Assembly (NCBI RefSeq): GCF_008180155.1
Contig: NZ_VSZS01000065.1
Span: forward strand, 62,001-126,000
Reading direction: 5' to 3'
DNA: 64,000 bases
Source: Neoaquamicrobium microcysteis
GTDB taxonomy: Bacteria > Pseudomonadota > Alphaproteobacteria > Rhizobiales > Rhizobiaceae
Shown piece by piece: positions 7,800 through 18,675 of this stretch (positions within the stretch are counted from its first letter, which is position 1; each line of letters opens with the position of its first letter). The notes below the pieces were generated by a model, which saw only the letters and a list, made by a program, of their open reading frames with translations, was not told the origin of the DNA and searched no databases. Both the position numbers and the translations under genes were made by a program.

Positions 7800-10700
7800 G
7801 TGCACAGCGAGGTTCCTCCCCACGAGAAAATCCGCTTTCGCAGGGGCGACATAACGAATCTCGATCACTATCCATCGGCTGCCGAGCAACCGTCGGAGCC
7901 GCAGTGGCGCAAGGCTTCTCGCGGCACGGTGAAAACCGTTCTCGGGCTGCTGGTCGCAATCCCGGTCACGCTTGCCCTGCTTTTCGTCGTGCTTCTCGCC
8001 GGCCTCGGCAACGAACGTCTGCGCACCGAGGCCCAAGCGGTCGTCACCAATTTGCTCGGCGACGAGTTCGACGCCCATATCGGCGGCGCGCGCATCTCCT
8101 TCGACAGCATGGGCTTGCCCGCATTGGAAGTCAGCAATGCGCGGCTCATACAGACTGCCGCGGCGGCGGACGTGCTCGATGTCGGCTCTCTGCGTTTCGG
8201 CATCCGCATCCTGCCGCTGGCGCGTGGCGAAGTGCGGCTGGGCAGCGTCCGGCTCGACGATGCGCGTATCGAACTGGCATCGCTGCCCGAGCGCGGCGAC
8301 GCGCCGCCGCTGCCCTTCTTCGACGAGGCCGGCCTGTTCGATGCCGACGCGGCGATGGTGGCCGTTTTCGAGGGCATCAAGCGCGGCATCGGCGCGTTCG
8401 GCGGGCGCGAGATCGACCGGGTCGAGCTCGGCAATGTCGAGCTTGTCCTGCCCGGCGAAGCGGCGCGGGTGGTGCGCATCGAGAACGCCACCGTCCGCTA
8501 CGAGGGTGAAGAGGCGCTGTCGCTGTCGGCCCGGATCGCGGTCGATGGCCGTGTTGCGACGCTGGAGGGCGAGGCCTCGCTCGACGCCGCGCGCGCCCGG
8601 GTCGAAACCCTGAACATGCGGCTGGCTGCTCCTCTTGCCGAGGATGCCGATGGCACGGGGGAGCTTTCCGCGACGCTTTCTGGCTCGCAGACCGTAAACG
8701 GCAACAGGTTCTCGCTGATCGCGCGCATCGGCGGGCTTCAGGTCCCGGTGGGCGGTGCGGACGTGTTGGCGGCAGACATCGACCTGTCGGCAAGCGCCGT
8801 TGACGGGCAGGACAAGATAGAGATCGAAAACCTGCGCGTTGCGACCGGGCGTTCGACCTGGCGGTTCAACGGCGCTTTCGGGCCGGACCCCAACGCCGCC
8901 GAGCCGTCATATCGTTTCGAGCTCGTCAGCGACGGCTCGACGGTCTCGCCGCAGGGTTCGCCCGAGCCGGCCATGCCGATTGTGGCGCGGCTGGCGGGCA
9001 ATTTCGACCCCGCTGGCGGCGTGCTGACCGTGCCGCAGCTGGACGTTCGCTCTGCGCAGGGCGAGGTGCGCGGCAGCGCGGCCGTGCGTTTCGCGGCAGG
9101 CAAGACCCCCGGTCTGGAACTGGCGCTGGACGTGGATCGCATGCCCGTCGGTCAGGTCAAGCAGCTTTGGCCATGGTTTGCTGCACGGGGAGCGCGCAAC
9201 TGGGTCGTCGCCAACATCTATGGCGGACGGGTGGAGAACGGCCGGCTTGATCTTTCCGTGCCGCCCGGCCGCATGGGCAACGGCGTGCCGTTCGGCGCGG
9301 ACGATATTTCAGGCCAGTTCACCATTCGCGGCACGCGCTTCGATGTGGCGGGCCGCATTCCTCCGGTGCGTGACGGCAACGGCGCGGTGGTGTTCCGTGG
9401 CACGGACGTGGACATATCGCTCGAAAGCGGCACCGTGTTCATGCCCGGCGGCCGCACGGTGAACGCACGCAACGGCGTGCTCGCCATCCGCGACGCGCAT
9501 AGCCAACCCGTCATAGGCAAGCTCACCATCGACGTGGAAGGCGAGGCCGACGGCATCATGCAGCTCGCCAGCTACGACCCGATCGATGTCAGCCGCTTCA
9601 TCGACCTGAAGCCAGACGACCTTTCCGGCAAGGTCAGCGGCACGGTCACGGCCGACATTCCGCTGCAGCGTTCCATCCCCGTCGAAAGCCTCGGCTGGCG
9701 GGTGGAACTGGACTACGAGGGCCTCGCGCTGGCTACCCCGTTCGAGGGGCAGACGATTACGGCGGCGGCCGGCTCGATCGACCTCGATCCCTCCCGCGCG
9801 GTCATCAATGCGAAGGCGCAGATGAACGGCGTGCCCGCCACGATTGAAATGGTCGAACCACTCGGCGCAAGCGAGGCACAGCGCGAGCGCCGCATCGCCA
9901 TGCAACTGGACGACAACGCGCGCAACGCGCTCGTGCCCGGCTTGAAGGCGCTCCTGTCTGGCACCACCGAGGTGAAGCTGGACGACGCCGTGCGGGAGCG
10001 GCGAGCCATCGAGGCGAGCCTTGGAAACGCGACGCTCTCGATACCCTGGGCAGGCTGGAGCAAGGGCAGAGGCGTGCCTGGCAACGTGGCCTTTGCGATG
10101 CAGACCGATGGCGACAGGGTCGATCTTGCCGATTTCCGCCTCAGCGGCGAGACCTTCGGTGCGGCGGGCACGCTCTCCTTCGTCGGCGGCGAGGTGTCGA
10201 GCATCCGCCTTCCATCCGTCCGGCTGAACCGGGGCGACGATTTCTCGTTCGACATGCGCGCGCAGGGGCGGGGCTATGCCATCACCGTGCGCGGCAACAG
10301 CATCGACGCCCGCTCGATCGTGAAACTTTACGCCAAGGATTCGGAGGGCGGCACCACGTCGGCCGGTGGCGCGGATGTGCCCATCGCGCTCGATCTGGAA
10401 GCCGCCTCGATGACCGGTTTCCACGGCGAGGTGCTGCGCGACGTGAAGCTTTCCTACTCGGGCACCGGCGCGCGTACCGACAGGCTGGAATTTTCGGCCA
10501 TCACCAGCAGCGGCAGGCCGGTGGCCTTCCGCGACGGGCGCGACGGTGAAGCGCGCGCCGTGTCGATGAGCTCTTCGGACGCAGGCGCGGTCCTGCGCTT
10601 TCTCGACATTTACGAGCACATGCAGGAAGGCACCATCTCGATGTCGCTTGCCGGGCAGGGCGGCGGTCCCTTGCGCGGACAGGTCGATGCGCGCAACTTC

Positions 10701-11150
10701 TGGGTGGTCAACGAGCCGCGTCTGGCATCGCTGGTGTCTACACCTCCCGCCAACGACAACCGCTCGCTTAATCAGGCCGTACGCGGCCAGATCGACACCT
10801 CCCGCGTGCATTTCGAGAGGGGCTTCTCCGTCGTCGAAAAGAGCACCGGATCGCTCAAGCTGGAGCAGGGCGTGCTGCGCGGCCCGCTGATCGGCTCGAC
10901 GTTCCAGGGCACCTTCTATGACCCGGCCGGCAACATGGACATGACCGGCACTTTCATGCCGGCCTATGGCATCAACCGCATCTTCGGCGAGATACCGCTG
11001 ATCGGCCAGATACTCGGCAACGGCCGCGATCGTGGGCTTATCGGCATTACCTTCCGGCTCGCCGGCGCTTCCAGCGAGCCGCAGCTTCAGGTCAATCCGC
11101 TATCGGTGATAGCACCGGGCATTTTCCGCTCGGTCTTCGAATACCGGTAG
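7800..11150 (+). CDS. Very large AsmA/YhdP-like protein (DUF3971)
   Basis: A roughly 1116-residue protein with one N-terminal transmembrane helix (about residues 45-70) followed by a long beta-rich periplasmic region, the architecture of the AsmA/YhdP/TamB family thought to bridge the envelope and carry phospholipid to the outer membrane. Most of the middle matches the DUF3971 style and the C-terminus resembles the AsmA_2 region. The start is uncertain: GTG at 7800 gives an N-terminal cytoplasmic stretch before the helix, and its ribosome site is weak. The role is inferred from family only. Confidence 0.82.
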   Translation: MHSEVPPHEKIRFRRGDITNLDHYPSAAEQPSEPQWRKASRGTVKTVLGLLVAIPVTLALLFVVLLAGLGNERLRTEAQAVVTNLLGDEFDAHIGGARISFDSMGLPALEVSNARLIQTAAAADVLDVGSLRFGIRILPLARGEVRLGSVRLDDARIELASLPERGDAPPLPFFDEAGLFDADAAMVAVFEGIKRGIGAFGGREIDRVELGNVELVLPGEAARVVRIENATVRYEGEEALSLSARIAVDGRVATLEGEASLDAARARVETLNMRLAAPLAEDADGTGELSATLSGSQTVNGNRFSLIARIGGLQVPVGGADVLAADIDLSASAVDGQDKIEIENLRVATGRSTWRFNGAFGPDPNAAEPSYRFELVSDGSTVSPQGSPEPAMPIVARLAGNFDPAGGVLTVPQLDVRSAQGEVRGSAAVRFAAGKTPGLELALDVDRMPVGQVKQLWPWFAARGARNWVVANIYGGRVENGRLDLSVPPGRMGNGVPFGADDISGQFTIRGTRFDVAGRIPPVRDGNGAVVFRGTDVDISLESGTVFMPGGRTVNARNGVLAIRDAHSQPVIGKLTIDVEGEADGIMQLASYDPIDVSRFIDLKPDDLSGKVSGTVTADIPLQRSIPVESLGWRVELDYEGLALATPFEGQTITAAAGSIDLDPSRAVINAKAQMNGVPATIEMVEPLGASEAQRERRIAMQLDDNARNALVPGLKALLSGTTEVKLDDAVRERRAIEASLGNATLSIPWAGWSKGRGVPGNVAFAMQTDGDRVDLADFRLSGETFGAAGTLSFVGGEVSSIRLPSVRLNRGDDFSFDMRAQGRGYAITVRGNSIDARSIVKLYAKDSEGGTTSAGGADVPIALDLEAASMTGFHGEVLRDVKLSYSGTGARTDRLEFSAITSSGRPVAFRDGRDGEARAVSMSSSDAGAVLRFLDIYEHMQEGTISMSLAGQGGGPLRGQVDARNFWVVNEPRLASLVSTPPANDNRSLNQAVRGQIDTSRVHFERGFSVVEKSTGSLKLEQGVLRGPLIGSTFQGTFYDPAGNMDMTGTFMPAYGINRIFGEIPLIGQILGNGRDRGLIGITFRLAGASSEPQLQVNPLSVIAPGIFRSVFEYR

Positions 11151-11159
11151 CGCGGCTGC

Positions 11160-12413
11160 TCAGGCCGGCCTGACGAGGATGTGCTTCTTCTTGCCGAGCG
11201 AAAGCTTGATGACGCCGTCGTCGGTCACGTCGCCCGAGCCGACGACAAGCTTCTCGTCGTTCACGGGCTGATCGTTGATCCGCACGGCGCCGCCCTGCAC
11301 ATGCCGGCGCGCCTCGCCGTTCGATCCGGCAAGACCGGCTTTCACGAACAGCGTCAGCACGCCCACGCCGGCCTCCAGCTCGGCGGCGGGAAGCTCCACG
11401 GTCGGCAGGCTTTCGGCCAGCGCGCCTTCCTCGAAGGTCTTGCGCGCGGTTTCGGCGGCCTGTCCGGCGGCTTCGCGGCCGTGCAGCATGGCGGTGATCT
11501 CGGTCGCCAGCACCTTCTTGGCCTCGTTGATCTCCGATCCGCCAAGTGCCGCCAGCCGCGCGATCTCGTCCAGCGGCAGCGTCGTGTAGAGCTTCAGGAA
11601 GCGCTCGACGTCGGCGTCTTCCGTGTTGCGCCAGTACTGCCAGAACTCGTAGGCCGGCAGCATGTCGGGGTTGAGCCAGATGGCGCCCGAAAGCGACTTG
11701 CCCATCTTGGCGCCCGACGCCGTGGTCAGCAGCGGCGAGGTCAGCGCGTAGAGCTGCGGCGTGCCCATGCGGTGGCCGAGGTCGATACCGCTGACGATGT
11801 TGCCCCACTGGTCGGAGCCGCCCATCTGCAGGCGCGTGCCGTAGCGCTTGTTGAGCTCGACGAAGTCGTAGGCCTGCAGGATCATGTAGTTGAACTCGAG
11901 GAACGACAGCGACTGCTGGCGGTCGAGCCGAAGCTTCACGCTGTCGAAGGAAAGCATGCGGTTGACCGAGAAGTGCCGGCCGACATCGCGCAGGAACTCG
12001 AGGTAGTTGATGCCGCGCAGCCAGTCGCCATTGTCGACCATCAGCGCATCCTGCGCCCCCTCGCCGAAGGTGAGGTAGCTGCCGAACACCTTCTTGATCG
12101 ACGCGATGTTGGAAGCGATCGTGTCCAGCGTCATCAACTGGCGCGCCTCGTCCTTGAACGAAGGGTCGCCGACCATGCCGGTGCCGCCGCCCATCAGGGC
12201 GATGGGGCGGTGGCCGGTCTTCTGCAGCCAGTGCAGCATCATGATCTGGATCAGGCCCCCGGCGTGCAGGCTGGGCGCCGTCGGATCGAAGCCGATATAG
12301 GCGGTCACGATCTCCCTTGCGAAAAGGTCGTCGAGGCCGGTCTCATCCGAGATCTGATGGATGAAGCCGCGCTCGGAGAGCGTGCGCAGGAAATCGGACT
12401 TGAAGGCGGACAT
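11160..12413 (-). CDS. tyrS: Tyrosyl-tRNA synthetase
   Basis: Charges tRNA-Tyr in the cytoplasm. The 417-residue class I synthetase shows the HIGH-equivalent [10 protein letters not shown], the tyrosine-site region with GGSDQWGN, the KMSKS-equivalent AKMGKS, and a C-terminal S4 RNA-binding domain ending [11 protein letters not shown]. The ATG at 12413 (MSAFKSDF) is chosen because upstream residues of the longer frame are not conserved in style. It ends 10 bp from the AsmA-like gene (convergent) and diverges from anmK. Confidence 0.96.
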   Translation of the reverse strand: MSAFKSDFLRTLSERGFIHQISDETGLDDLFAREIVTAYIGFDPTAPSLHAGGLIQIMMLHWLQKTGHRPIALMGGGTGMVGDPSFKDEARQLMTLDTIASNIASIKKVFGSYLTFGEGAQDALMVDNGDWLRGINYLEFLRDVGRHFSVNRMLSFDSVKLRLDRQQSLSFLEFNYMILQAYDFVELNKRYGTRLQMGGSDQWGNIVSGIDLGHRMGTPQLYALTSPLLTTASGAKMGKSLSGAIWLNPDMLPAYEFWQYWRNTEDADVERFLKLYTTLPLDEIARLAALGGSEINEAKKVLATEITAMLHGREAAGQAAETARKTFEEGALAESLPTVELPAAELEAGVGVLTLFVKAGLAGSNGEARRHVQGGAVRINDQPVNDEKLVVGSGDVTDDGVIKLSLGKKKHILVRPA

Positions 12414-12517
12414 GATCTTGCTTTCCGTGGACGTTATCGCCCGTGCGGCCGTCATGGCGCGCGGACCCGCGGGCCTTTAGCATCTGCGGGGCGAGAATCA
12501 AACAACGGCAGCCAGCA

Positions 12518-13630
12518 ATGTCCCTTAAATGCGCCATCGGCCTCATGAGCGGCACGTCCATGGACGGGATCGACCTTGCGGTCGTAACCACCGACGGCGA
12601 AGCCGAAGTGCAGCGCGGGCCGGGCAGCTTCACCGCCTACGAGGCTTCCTTTCGTCGGCGCATCGAAGCCGCGCTCGATGATGCCAGGACGATAGACAAG
12701 CGGGAGGAACGCCCCGGCGACCTCGAGGAACTGGAACGCGAGATCACGCTCCGCCACGCCGAGGCGGTGAAAAAGTTTCTGGCAGACCATCCGCAGCTTC
12801 GCGCCGAGCTTTTGGGCTTCCACGGGCAGACTGTCCTTCATCGGCCCGAGCGCGGTGTGACCGTTCAATTGGGCGACGGCGCGTTGCTGGCGAAGGAAAC
12901 GGGCTTACCGGTGGTGCACGACATGCGTGCCAACGATATGGCGCATGGCGGGCAGGGCGCACCGCTGGTGCCTGCCTATCACGCCGCGCTGGCCAAATCG
13001 CTGCCGGAGGCACTGGGCGAGTTTCCGGTCTGTTTCGTCAACATCGGCGGCATATCCAATGTCACCTTCGTACCTGCGGCCGGAGACCCCGTCGCTTTCG
13101 ACAGCGGCCCGGGCAACACCCTCATCGACCAATGGGTATCGCGCGAGGGCGGCGTGCCGTTCGACGCCGACGGCATGATCGCGAGCGAAGGCGGGGTGGT
13201 GGCATCGGTGGTCGCAAGCTACCTGGAAAGCCCGTTCTTCGGCCGCGCCGCGCCAAAGTCCCTGGACCGCAACGATTTCACGCTGGATCGGATATCCGGG
13301 CTCGAGCTTGCAGACGGAGCGCGCACGCTTGCAGCGGTATCGGCCCAGGCCATCCTCGCCGCCGCCACGCAAATGCCGGAGCAGCCCCGCCTGTGGATCA
13401 TCTGCGGCGGGGGCCGCCGCAATCCCCACATCGTCGGCGACCTGCGCGCAGGCGCAAAGGGTGCGCAGGTCATCCTTGCGGAAGATGCCGGCCTCGACGG
13501 CGACGCGATGGAAGCGGAAGCCTGGGCGTACCTCGCCGTGCGCTCCGTCAAAGGCTTGCCGCTGACGTTTCCGACCACCACCGGCTGCCGTGAGCCCGTA
13601 ACCGGCGGCGTGCTCACGATGCCTGCCTGA
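12518..13630 (+). CDS. anmK: Anhydro-N-acetylmuramic acid kinase
   Basis: Phosphorylates and opens 1,6-anhydro-MurNAc released by cell-wall turnover to MurNAc-6-phosphate, a recycling step. The 370-residue protein has the sugar-kinase phosphate loop [12 protein letters not shown] at its start, [12 protein letters not shown], the [10 protein letters not shown] segment and an ICGGGRRNP motif near the end, all typical of AnmK. It diverges from tyrS with about 100 bp between the starts, so both promoters should lie there. Confidence 0.95.
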   Translation: MSLKCAIGLMSGTSMDGIDLAVVTTDGEAEVQRGPGSFTAYEASFRRRIEAALDDARTIDKREERPGDLEELEREITLRHAEAVKKFLADHPQLRAELLGFHGQTVLHRPERGVTVQLGDGALLAKETGLPVVHDMRANDMAHGGQGAPLVPAYHAALAKSLPEALGEFPVCFVNIGGISNVTFVPAAGDPVAFDSGPGNTLIDQWVSREGGVPFDADGMIASEGGVVASVVASYLESPFFGRAAPKSLDRNDFTLDRISGLELADGARTLAAVSAQAILAAATQMPEQPRLWIICGGGRRNPHIVGDLRAGAKGAQVILAEDAGLDGDAMEAEAWAYLAVRSVKGLPLTFPTTTGCREPVTGGVLTMPA

Positions 13631-13786
13631 CTTCATCTGGGTGCCGACTCATCTCAAACGAGCGGCGGCGCCCAAGAATTCAGTGAAGCTTTTGTACAAT
13701 TCCACAGCAATTTGCTTCGCCGAGCACAATCGCACAGTCGTGGTTCTTTTGCGCACTTTCCAACCAGTATCGCTGTTGATAAAGAG

Positions 13787-13804
13787 CGCTCCTCGATAGG
13801 AGCG
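13787..13804 (+). promoter_or_regulatory. Hairpin covering the ribosome binding site of the acyltransferase gene
   Basis: CGCTCCT (13787-13793) pairs perfectly with AGGAGCG (13798-13804) over a 4-base loop. The right arm contains the AGGAG used by the ATG at 13808, so the structure would hide the ribosome site. Whether this is regulatory is inference. Confidence 0.55.
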
Positions 13805-13807
13805 TTG

Positions 13808-15826
13808 ATGTCTGCAGCATATTTGCGCGAGGTGGATGGCCTCAGAGCGGTGGCCGTTTTGTCGGTGCTGCTCTTTCACGCCGGTGTTGCGGGCTTTTCA
13901 GGCGGGTTCGTCGGCGTCGACGTCTTTTTCACGATCTCGGGTTTCGTTATCACCCGGTCGCTCCTTTCGGAGCTTGATCGCGGATCTTTATCGTTCAGTC
14001 ATTTCTACATCCGCCGCGTGCGGCGTCTGTTTCCCGCGATGCTGTTCACCGTAGCGGTCACAATTCTCGTGGCTCGACTCATAATGCCGGCTGATCTGCT
14101 GCAGGGGACGGCGCAAGCGGCGATGTATGCCATTCTGTCCGTCTCCAACATCTTCTTCTGGCTGGAAGCTGACTACTTTGACACCGGCGCAGAACTGAAG
14201 CCGTTTTTGCATACGTGGTCGCTGTCGGTAGAAGAGCAGTTCTATTTGGTGTGGCCGCTGATCGTCGTGGCCTTGTTTTATCTGATCCGAGTTGCTGGAA
14301 AGGCTGCTGCAGCCCTTGTGATAGTGCTGATGTCGCTTGTCAGCCTGCTCGCGGCGGAGTGGATGCTCAAGACCGATATGAGCGGGGCTTTCTATCTGAC
14401 GCCCTTCCGTCTTTTTGAGTTTGGTTTAGGTGGCCTGTGTGCGCTTTATCTAGATGAAGCTCAAAGCAGGTTGAAGGGCGTTGCCGGTGAGCTCGTCTTT
14501 GTCGTGGGTTCGGCGCTCATTCTATTGCCAATCTTTATATACACGCACGACACACCTTTTCCCGGTTTGACCGCCCTCATACCCACGGCCGGCGCTGCCT
14601 TGGTTATCCTCGCGTGCAATTCCACTCTATCGCGCGTCAGTCTGGGCAACACGGTTGCGGTCACGATCGGCCTCGCTTCCTATTCCATCTATCTCGCGCA
14701 TTGGCCCATCATAACGCTCTACGGCGTTTGGAAGGGGAGTGACTTCACGGGCTGGGAACAGACGGCAATCATAGCGTCCTCCCTGATTGTCGGATATGCA
14801 ATGCTTCGCCTCGTCGAGGCGCCATTTCGCGTCAAACGCGACGGAAAAGTTGAACACATTCCTTTCATGTTCGGGGCGTCGGCTGTTGCGCTCATCTTGG
14901 TCGCAATCTCAGCCAACACTTGGGTAGGCAGCATTCGGGCTGCTCAACCGCAGACTTCCGGAACCTCGCTGGAGGGACTGGATTTTGCGGAGACCATCCA
15001 GGCGCTATGTCCCAAGAGTGATCGCGTCAGGCTTCCCGGCTACAGTTGTGAGCTAGGTGCCGATAAAGGGGCATATGATGTGGTCGTCTTTGGCGATTCG
15101 CATACTGGGCACCTGATTCCGGGCTTGGCGGAATTCGCGCGTAAGCATGGGTTAGCCATCAGGATCGATGGATCAGGCGGGACATTTCCGGGTGTGAACG
15201 TCGAGTCTTACAGAGGGCCGGAACATCAGTCCTCGAAAGCAAAAATGATCCGGCAATACTATCGATGGCTGTCCGAGATCGAGCCCACCACGGTCGTCTT
15301 GTCCGCCCGGTGGGACGCCTACTACGACGCTAGCCGCCCGCCAGACCAGGCCAGCGCCCCGCTTGTTTATCTGGTGGAGCCAGGGGACGAGACCTTCACG
15401 CCGGAGAATACCACACACAACTTCAAGAGAAGCATTTCTGAAACGATAAGCTACCTGCGCGAGATTGGGCACAAGGTTGTATTGGTTGGTCAGGTTCCGC
15501 CACTGGGCGTGGCGCCCCACCGATGCTTTGCAAAACTGGGAATTACGCAGGAGGGTGAAGATGAGTCGAGTTGTCGTGACTTCACGCGAGAGCAGGCATT
15601 GGCTAGAGTAAATCCAGCCAATAATTTTCTTGCAGAGTTGGCCGATCAGAAAGACATAATCTATGTAGATTCAAAAGATTTTTTCTGCTCAGCAGATAAA
15701 AATTACTGTCGGTTTTTTAATGACAAGGCCATATTATACAGGGACGGAAATCATTTGACCAACGATGCGTCCATTGCAGTTGTCGATGGATATCTTGGTC
15801 CCATCTTAAATCGTTCGCTTAATTGA
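13808..15826 (+). CDS. Membrane acyltransferase with SGNH domain (OafA/YrhL type)
   Basis: Probably O-acetylates a surface polysaccharide or LPS sugar. The 672 residues begin with an acyltransferase-3 domain (LREVDGLRAVAVLSVLLFHA, about 10 membrane helices to residue 375, including the SVEEQFYLVWP motif) and end with a periplasmic SGNH hydrolase-like domain starting at VVFGDSHTGH (about residue 425). Base composition drops clearly toward AT in the last 300 bp compared with neighbours, suggesting horizontal transfer, which is common for surface-sugar genes. It is an isolated gene between anmK and radC. Confidence 0.88.
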   Translation: MSAAYLREVDGLRAVAVLSVLLFHAGVAGFSGGFVGVDVFFTISGFVITRSLLSELDRGSLSFSHFYIRRVRRLFPAMLFTVAVTILVARLIMPADLLQGTAQAAMYAILSVSNIFFWLEADYFDTGAELKPFLHTWSLSVEEQFYLVWPLIVVALFYLIRVAGKAAAALVIVLMSLVSLLAAEWMLKTDMSGAFYLTPFRLFEFGLGGLCALYLDEAQSRLKGVAGELVFVVGSALILLPIFIYTHDTPFPGLTALIPTAGAALVILACNSTLSRVSLGNTVAVTIGLASYSIYLAHWPIITLYGVWKGSDFTGWEQTAIIASSLIVGYAMLRLVEAPFRVKRDGKVEHIPFMFGASAVALILVAISANTWVGSIRAAQPQTSGTSLEGLDFAETIQALCPKSDRVRLPGYSCELGADKGAYDVVVFGDSHTGHLIPGLAEFARKHGLAIRIDGSGGTFPGVNVESYRGPEHQSSKAKMIRQYYRWLSEIEPTTVVLSARWDAYYDASRPPDQASAPLVYLVEPGDETFTPENTTHNFKRSISETISYLREIGHKVVLVGQVPPLGVAPHRCFAKLGITQEGEDESSCRDFTREQALARVNPANNFLAELADQKDIIYVDSKDFFCSADKNYCRFFNDKAILYRDGNHLTNDASIAVVDGYLGPILNRSLN

Positions 15827-15875
15827 ACGCATAGCCATCCCCCAGCACGCTCGTAACGCGTATATTTGAAACCCC

Positions 15876-16625
15876 TCATATTTTTTGCATGCCCTTGAGG
15901 CTTGCGTGGCCGTTCTTGCCGACGATGATGTGGTCGTGAACGATCACGCCCAGCGGCCTGCCCGTCTCGATGATGGTCTTCGTCATCTCGATGTCGGCTC
16001 GCGAGGGGGTCGGATCGCCTGACGGATGGTTGTGAACGAGGATGATGGCGGTCGCGGAGAGTTCCAGCGCGCGGCGCATCACCTCGCGAGGGTAGACCGG
16101 CGTGTGATCTACCGTGCCCGATTGCTGGACCTCGTCGGCAATCAGCACGTTCTTCTTGTCGAGAAACAGGATGCGAAACTGCTCGCGCGGCTCAAACGCC
16201 ATGGCGGCGCGGCAATATTCGATCACCTGCGCCCACGAGCCGAGCACGGCACGCTGGGCGATCGCGCCTCTGGCCATGCGCGCGCCGGCGGCGGCTACGG
16301 CCTTGAGGTCGACCGCGACAGAATCACCGATGCCCTTCACCTCGCGCAGCAAATGTTCAGGCGCCCCAAGGACTTCTGCGAAAGAGCCGAATCGATTGAT
16401 GAGCGCCTTTGCCAGCCCCTTGGTGTCCGCACGCGGGATGGAGCGGAACAGCAGCAACTCCAGCAATTCGTAGTCGGAGAGTGCAGCCGGCCCGGCCTCG
16501 CGGAAGCGCGTGCGAAGCCGGTCGCGATGGCCGAGATAGTGGGGCTTTTCGGTCTTTTTTGCTACAGGATCTGGCGCCAGCGGGCGTTCGGAAAAGAAAC
16601 CGCGTTCGTCGCCATCGTCGCTCAT
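15876..16625 (-). CDS. radC: RadC/YeeS family JAB-domain protein
   Basis: A 249-residue protein with an N-terminal helix-hairpin-helix part ([19 protein letters not shown]) and a C-terminal JAB/MPN metalloprotease-like domain whose [16 protein letters not shown] motif holds the zinc ligands. The old link to DNA repair is not well supported; the biochemical role is unknown. The start at 16625 ([10 protein letters not shown]) follows directly behind map on the same strand with 46 bp between, a common alphaproteobacterial pairing that suggests cotranscription. Confidence 0.9.
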   Translation of the reverse strand: MSDDGDERGFFSERPLAPDPVAKKTEKPHYLGHRDRLRTRFREAGPAALSDYELLELLLFRSIPRADTKGLAKALINRFGSFAEVLGAPEHLLREVKGIGDSVAVDLKAVAAAGARMARGAIAQRAVLGSWAQVIEYCRAAMAFEPREQFRILFLDKKNVLIADEVQQSGTVDHTPVYPREVMRRALELSATAIILVHNHPSGDPTPSRADIEMTKTIIETGRPLGVIVHDHIIVGKNGHASLKGMQKI

Positions 16626-16671
16626 AAGCCCCCCATACGCATGACCCGCATGAGAGGATAGGCGAACTGCG

Positions 16672-17502
16672 TCAGGCGGCAAGCCCGGGCTTGTCGAGAC
16701 CGGCCGGGGAAAGCGTGAAAATCTCGCAGCCGTCTTCCGTCACGCCGATGCTGTGCTCGTACTGCGCCGAGAGAGAACGGTCGCGCGTAACCGCCGTCCA
16801 GCCGTCGGAGAGCACCTTCACGTGCAGCCGTCCGAGATTGATCATCGGTTCGATGGTGAAGATCATGCCGGGCCGCATTTCCACGCCCTCGTTGGGGCTG
16901 CCGTAATGCAGGATATTGGGCGCGTCGTGGAACAGCCGCCCGACGCCATGGCCGCAGAAGTCACGCACGACCGAGCAGCGCTCGCTCTCCGCGTAAGCCT
17001 GGATCGCCGCGCCGATTGCGCCGGTGCGGGCGCCCGGCTTCACCGCCGCGATGCCGCGCATCAAACATTCGTGAGTGACCTCCAGCAGGCGCTCAGCCGC
17101 CCGCTTGACCTGCCCGACGGGGTACATTCGGCTCGAATCGCCGTGCCAGCCGTCGAGTATGTAGGTGACGTCGATGTTGACGATGTCGCCTTCGCGCAGC
17201 GGCTTGGCGTCCGGAATGCCGTGACAGACCACATGGTTGATCGACGTGCAGGACGACTTGGTATAGCCGCGATAGTTCAGCGTGGCGGGCATGGCGCCAT
17301 GGTCCATGCCGAACTCGAAGACGAAGCGGTCGATGGCTTCGGTGGTCACGCCCGGCGCAACCATGCCGGCGAGTTCGTCCAGGCAGCGCGCCGTCAGGTT
17401 GCACGCCTTGCGCATGCCCTCGAAGGCCTCGGGCCCGTAGAGCCTGATCTGGCCGGTATTGCGCAGCGGTGCGGCATCAGCTTCGAGATAGGTGACCATC
17501 AT
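16672..17502 (-). CDS. map: Methionine aminopeptidase, type I
   Basis: Removes the initiator methionine from nascent proteins, using two metal ions. The 276-residue protein has the pita-bread fold motifs: the histidine in [20 protein letters not shown], the aspartates in GDIVNIDVT and [10 protein letters not shown], the HGVGRLFH histidine and the FTIEPM glutamate. Two tandem ATG codons (17502 and 17499) can start it. radC follows on the same strand. Confidence 0.95.
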   Translation of the reverse strand: MMVTYLEADAAPLRNTGQIRLYGPEAFEGMRKACNLTARCLDELAGMVAPGVTTEAIDRFVFEFGMDHGAMPATLNYRGYTKSSCTSINHVVCHGIPDAKPLREGDIVNIDVTYILDGWHGDSSRMYPVGQVKRAAERLLEVTHECLMRGIAAVKPGARTGAIGAAIQAYAESERCSVVRDFCGHGVGRLFHDAPNILHYGSPNEGVEMRPGMIFTIEPMINLGRLHVKVLSDGWTAVTRDRSLSAQYEHSIGVTEDGCEIFTLSPAGLDKPGLAA

Positions 17503-17552
17503 CGTCCGTCCGTGAATTCAAGGCCCTCATGTCGCACCGATGGCCGCGCGCT

Positions 17553-18608
17553 TCAAGGGTTCGATGACGACTTCCATGTTGCGGAAAGAGCATCCGCACG
17601 ATCCGCGACCGTTTGCAGAGCGGCATCGAGCCTCTCGCGATCGCGCAAAAGCAGCCGGGAGATGGCGGTCTCGGCGGCCACGCTGGCCATCATCGCCTGC
17701 TGATGCTCTTCGGGGCTTTCGCACGCCTCTGGGTTCTCCATGCGAAATCGCGCCTGCGCCGCCTGTTCGGTCAGCCGCAGCAGCGTCTGCTCGATCCCGT
17801 CACCGAAGCGCAGCCGCGTGCCGGGCAGCGGCAGGCCGTGAAGTTCTGTCGACCACGTCTCGCCGTTCGACACGGGAAAGGCTCGCGTCACCGTGCCGGT
17901 GGTGACGAGGTCGCCCACATCGACGCGCCGGCCCAGCGGCCGCGCTTCAAGCCCTTCGACGAAGTGACGGAGTGCACTGAGCGGGCCGCCCAGCACGCTT
18001 TCGGCCTTGCCGCGATCGACCTCCTCGCCGTTCCTGAACAGTGTCAGCTCGAACGACGACAGCCGCGCGATCCATTCCGCCGACCGGTCATGGTCTATGG
18101 CGACCATCGGCCCATGGACGAGCGCGCCGTGCAGCGCGAACGCAGCTACGGTGTCGGCGGCGGAAAACTTCCAGCCGGGATAGATCGACTGCACGATCTC
18201 GAAGCCATGGGAAACGGCGTCGATGCAGGACAGAAATTCCGCGTCGTCCATCCCGGCGTGGGGAGGGCGCGCGATGCGAAAAATGATCTCCGGCTCGATG
18301 CGCGGTTCGATGAAGCCGCCTGCGTCCAGCTCGAGCGTTTCGGCGTCCGGCGCGCGCGCGTGGATGCCCTCGCGATACATCGGGCCCCAGATCGGCGCGT
18401 GGACGCCATATTCGTCCCAGATCGTGCGGTTGGTGAAGCCGATCTTCCAGCCCGCCGGCTGCTCGCCGCGCGCGATCCGCACGCCGATGACGCGGTCGGC
18501 CACGTCATAGGCCTCGTCGAGGCCGAAATCCTTGTTGTTGTCGCTGATGGGTGAAATCTGCCGGCGCGCATCCAGCGCGGCCAGAACTGCGTCTGCGATA
18601 TCGGTCAT
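17553..18608 (-). CDS. FAH-family hydratase, 2-keto-4-pentenoate hydratase-like, with C-terminal extension
   Basis: The first 270 residues or so read as a 2-oxo-acid hydratase of the MhpD type (GWKIGFTNRTIWDEYGVHAP, FIEPRIEPEIIFRI with metal-ligand glutamates, VTTGTVTRAFPVSNGE). MhpD proteins usually end there near 260-270 residues. This one continues for about 80 more residues, helical and charged, to a total of 351; the extension has no family I recognise. Start ATG 18608. It lies downstream of an aldehyde dehydrogenase on the same strand, so a catabolic pathway producing aldehydes and 2-oxo acids is likely; the substrate cannot be read. Confidence 0.78.
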   Translation of the reverse strand: MTDIADAVLAALDARRQISPISDNNKDFGLDEAYDVADRVIGVRIARGEQPAGWKIGFTNRTIWDEYGVHAPIWGPMYREGIHARAPDAETLELDAGGFIEPRIEPEIIFRIARPPHAGMDDAEFLSCIDAVSHGFEIVQSIYPGWKFSAADTVAAFALHGALVHGPMVAIDHDRSAEWIARLSSFELTLFRNGEEVDRGKAESVLGGPLSALRHFVEGLEARPLGRRVDVGDLVTTGTVTRAFPVSNGETWSTELHGLPLPGTRLRFGDGIEQTLLRLTEQAAQARFRMENPEACESPEEHQQAMMASVAAETAISRLLLRDRERLDAALQTVADRADALSATWKSSSNP

Positions 18609-18675
18609 TGCCTTGTTACCCCTCGGCTGCCGATAGTCCATGCGGGCGCGGAAATGTCCAGTCGCAGATACGCGA

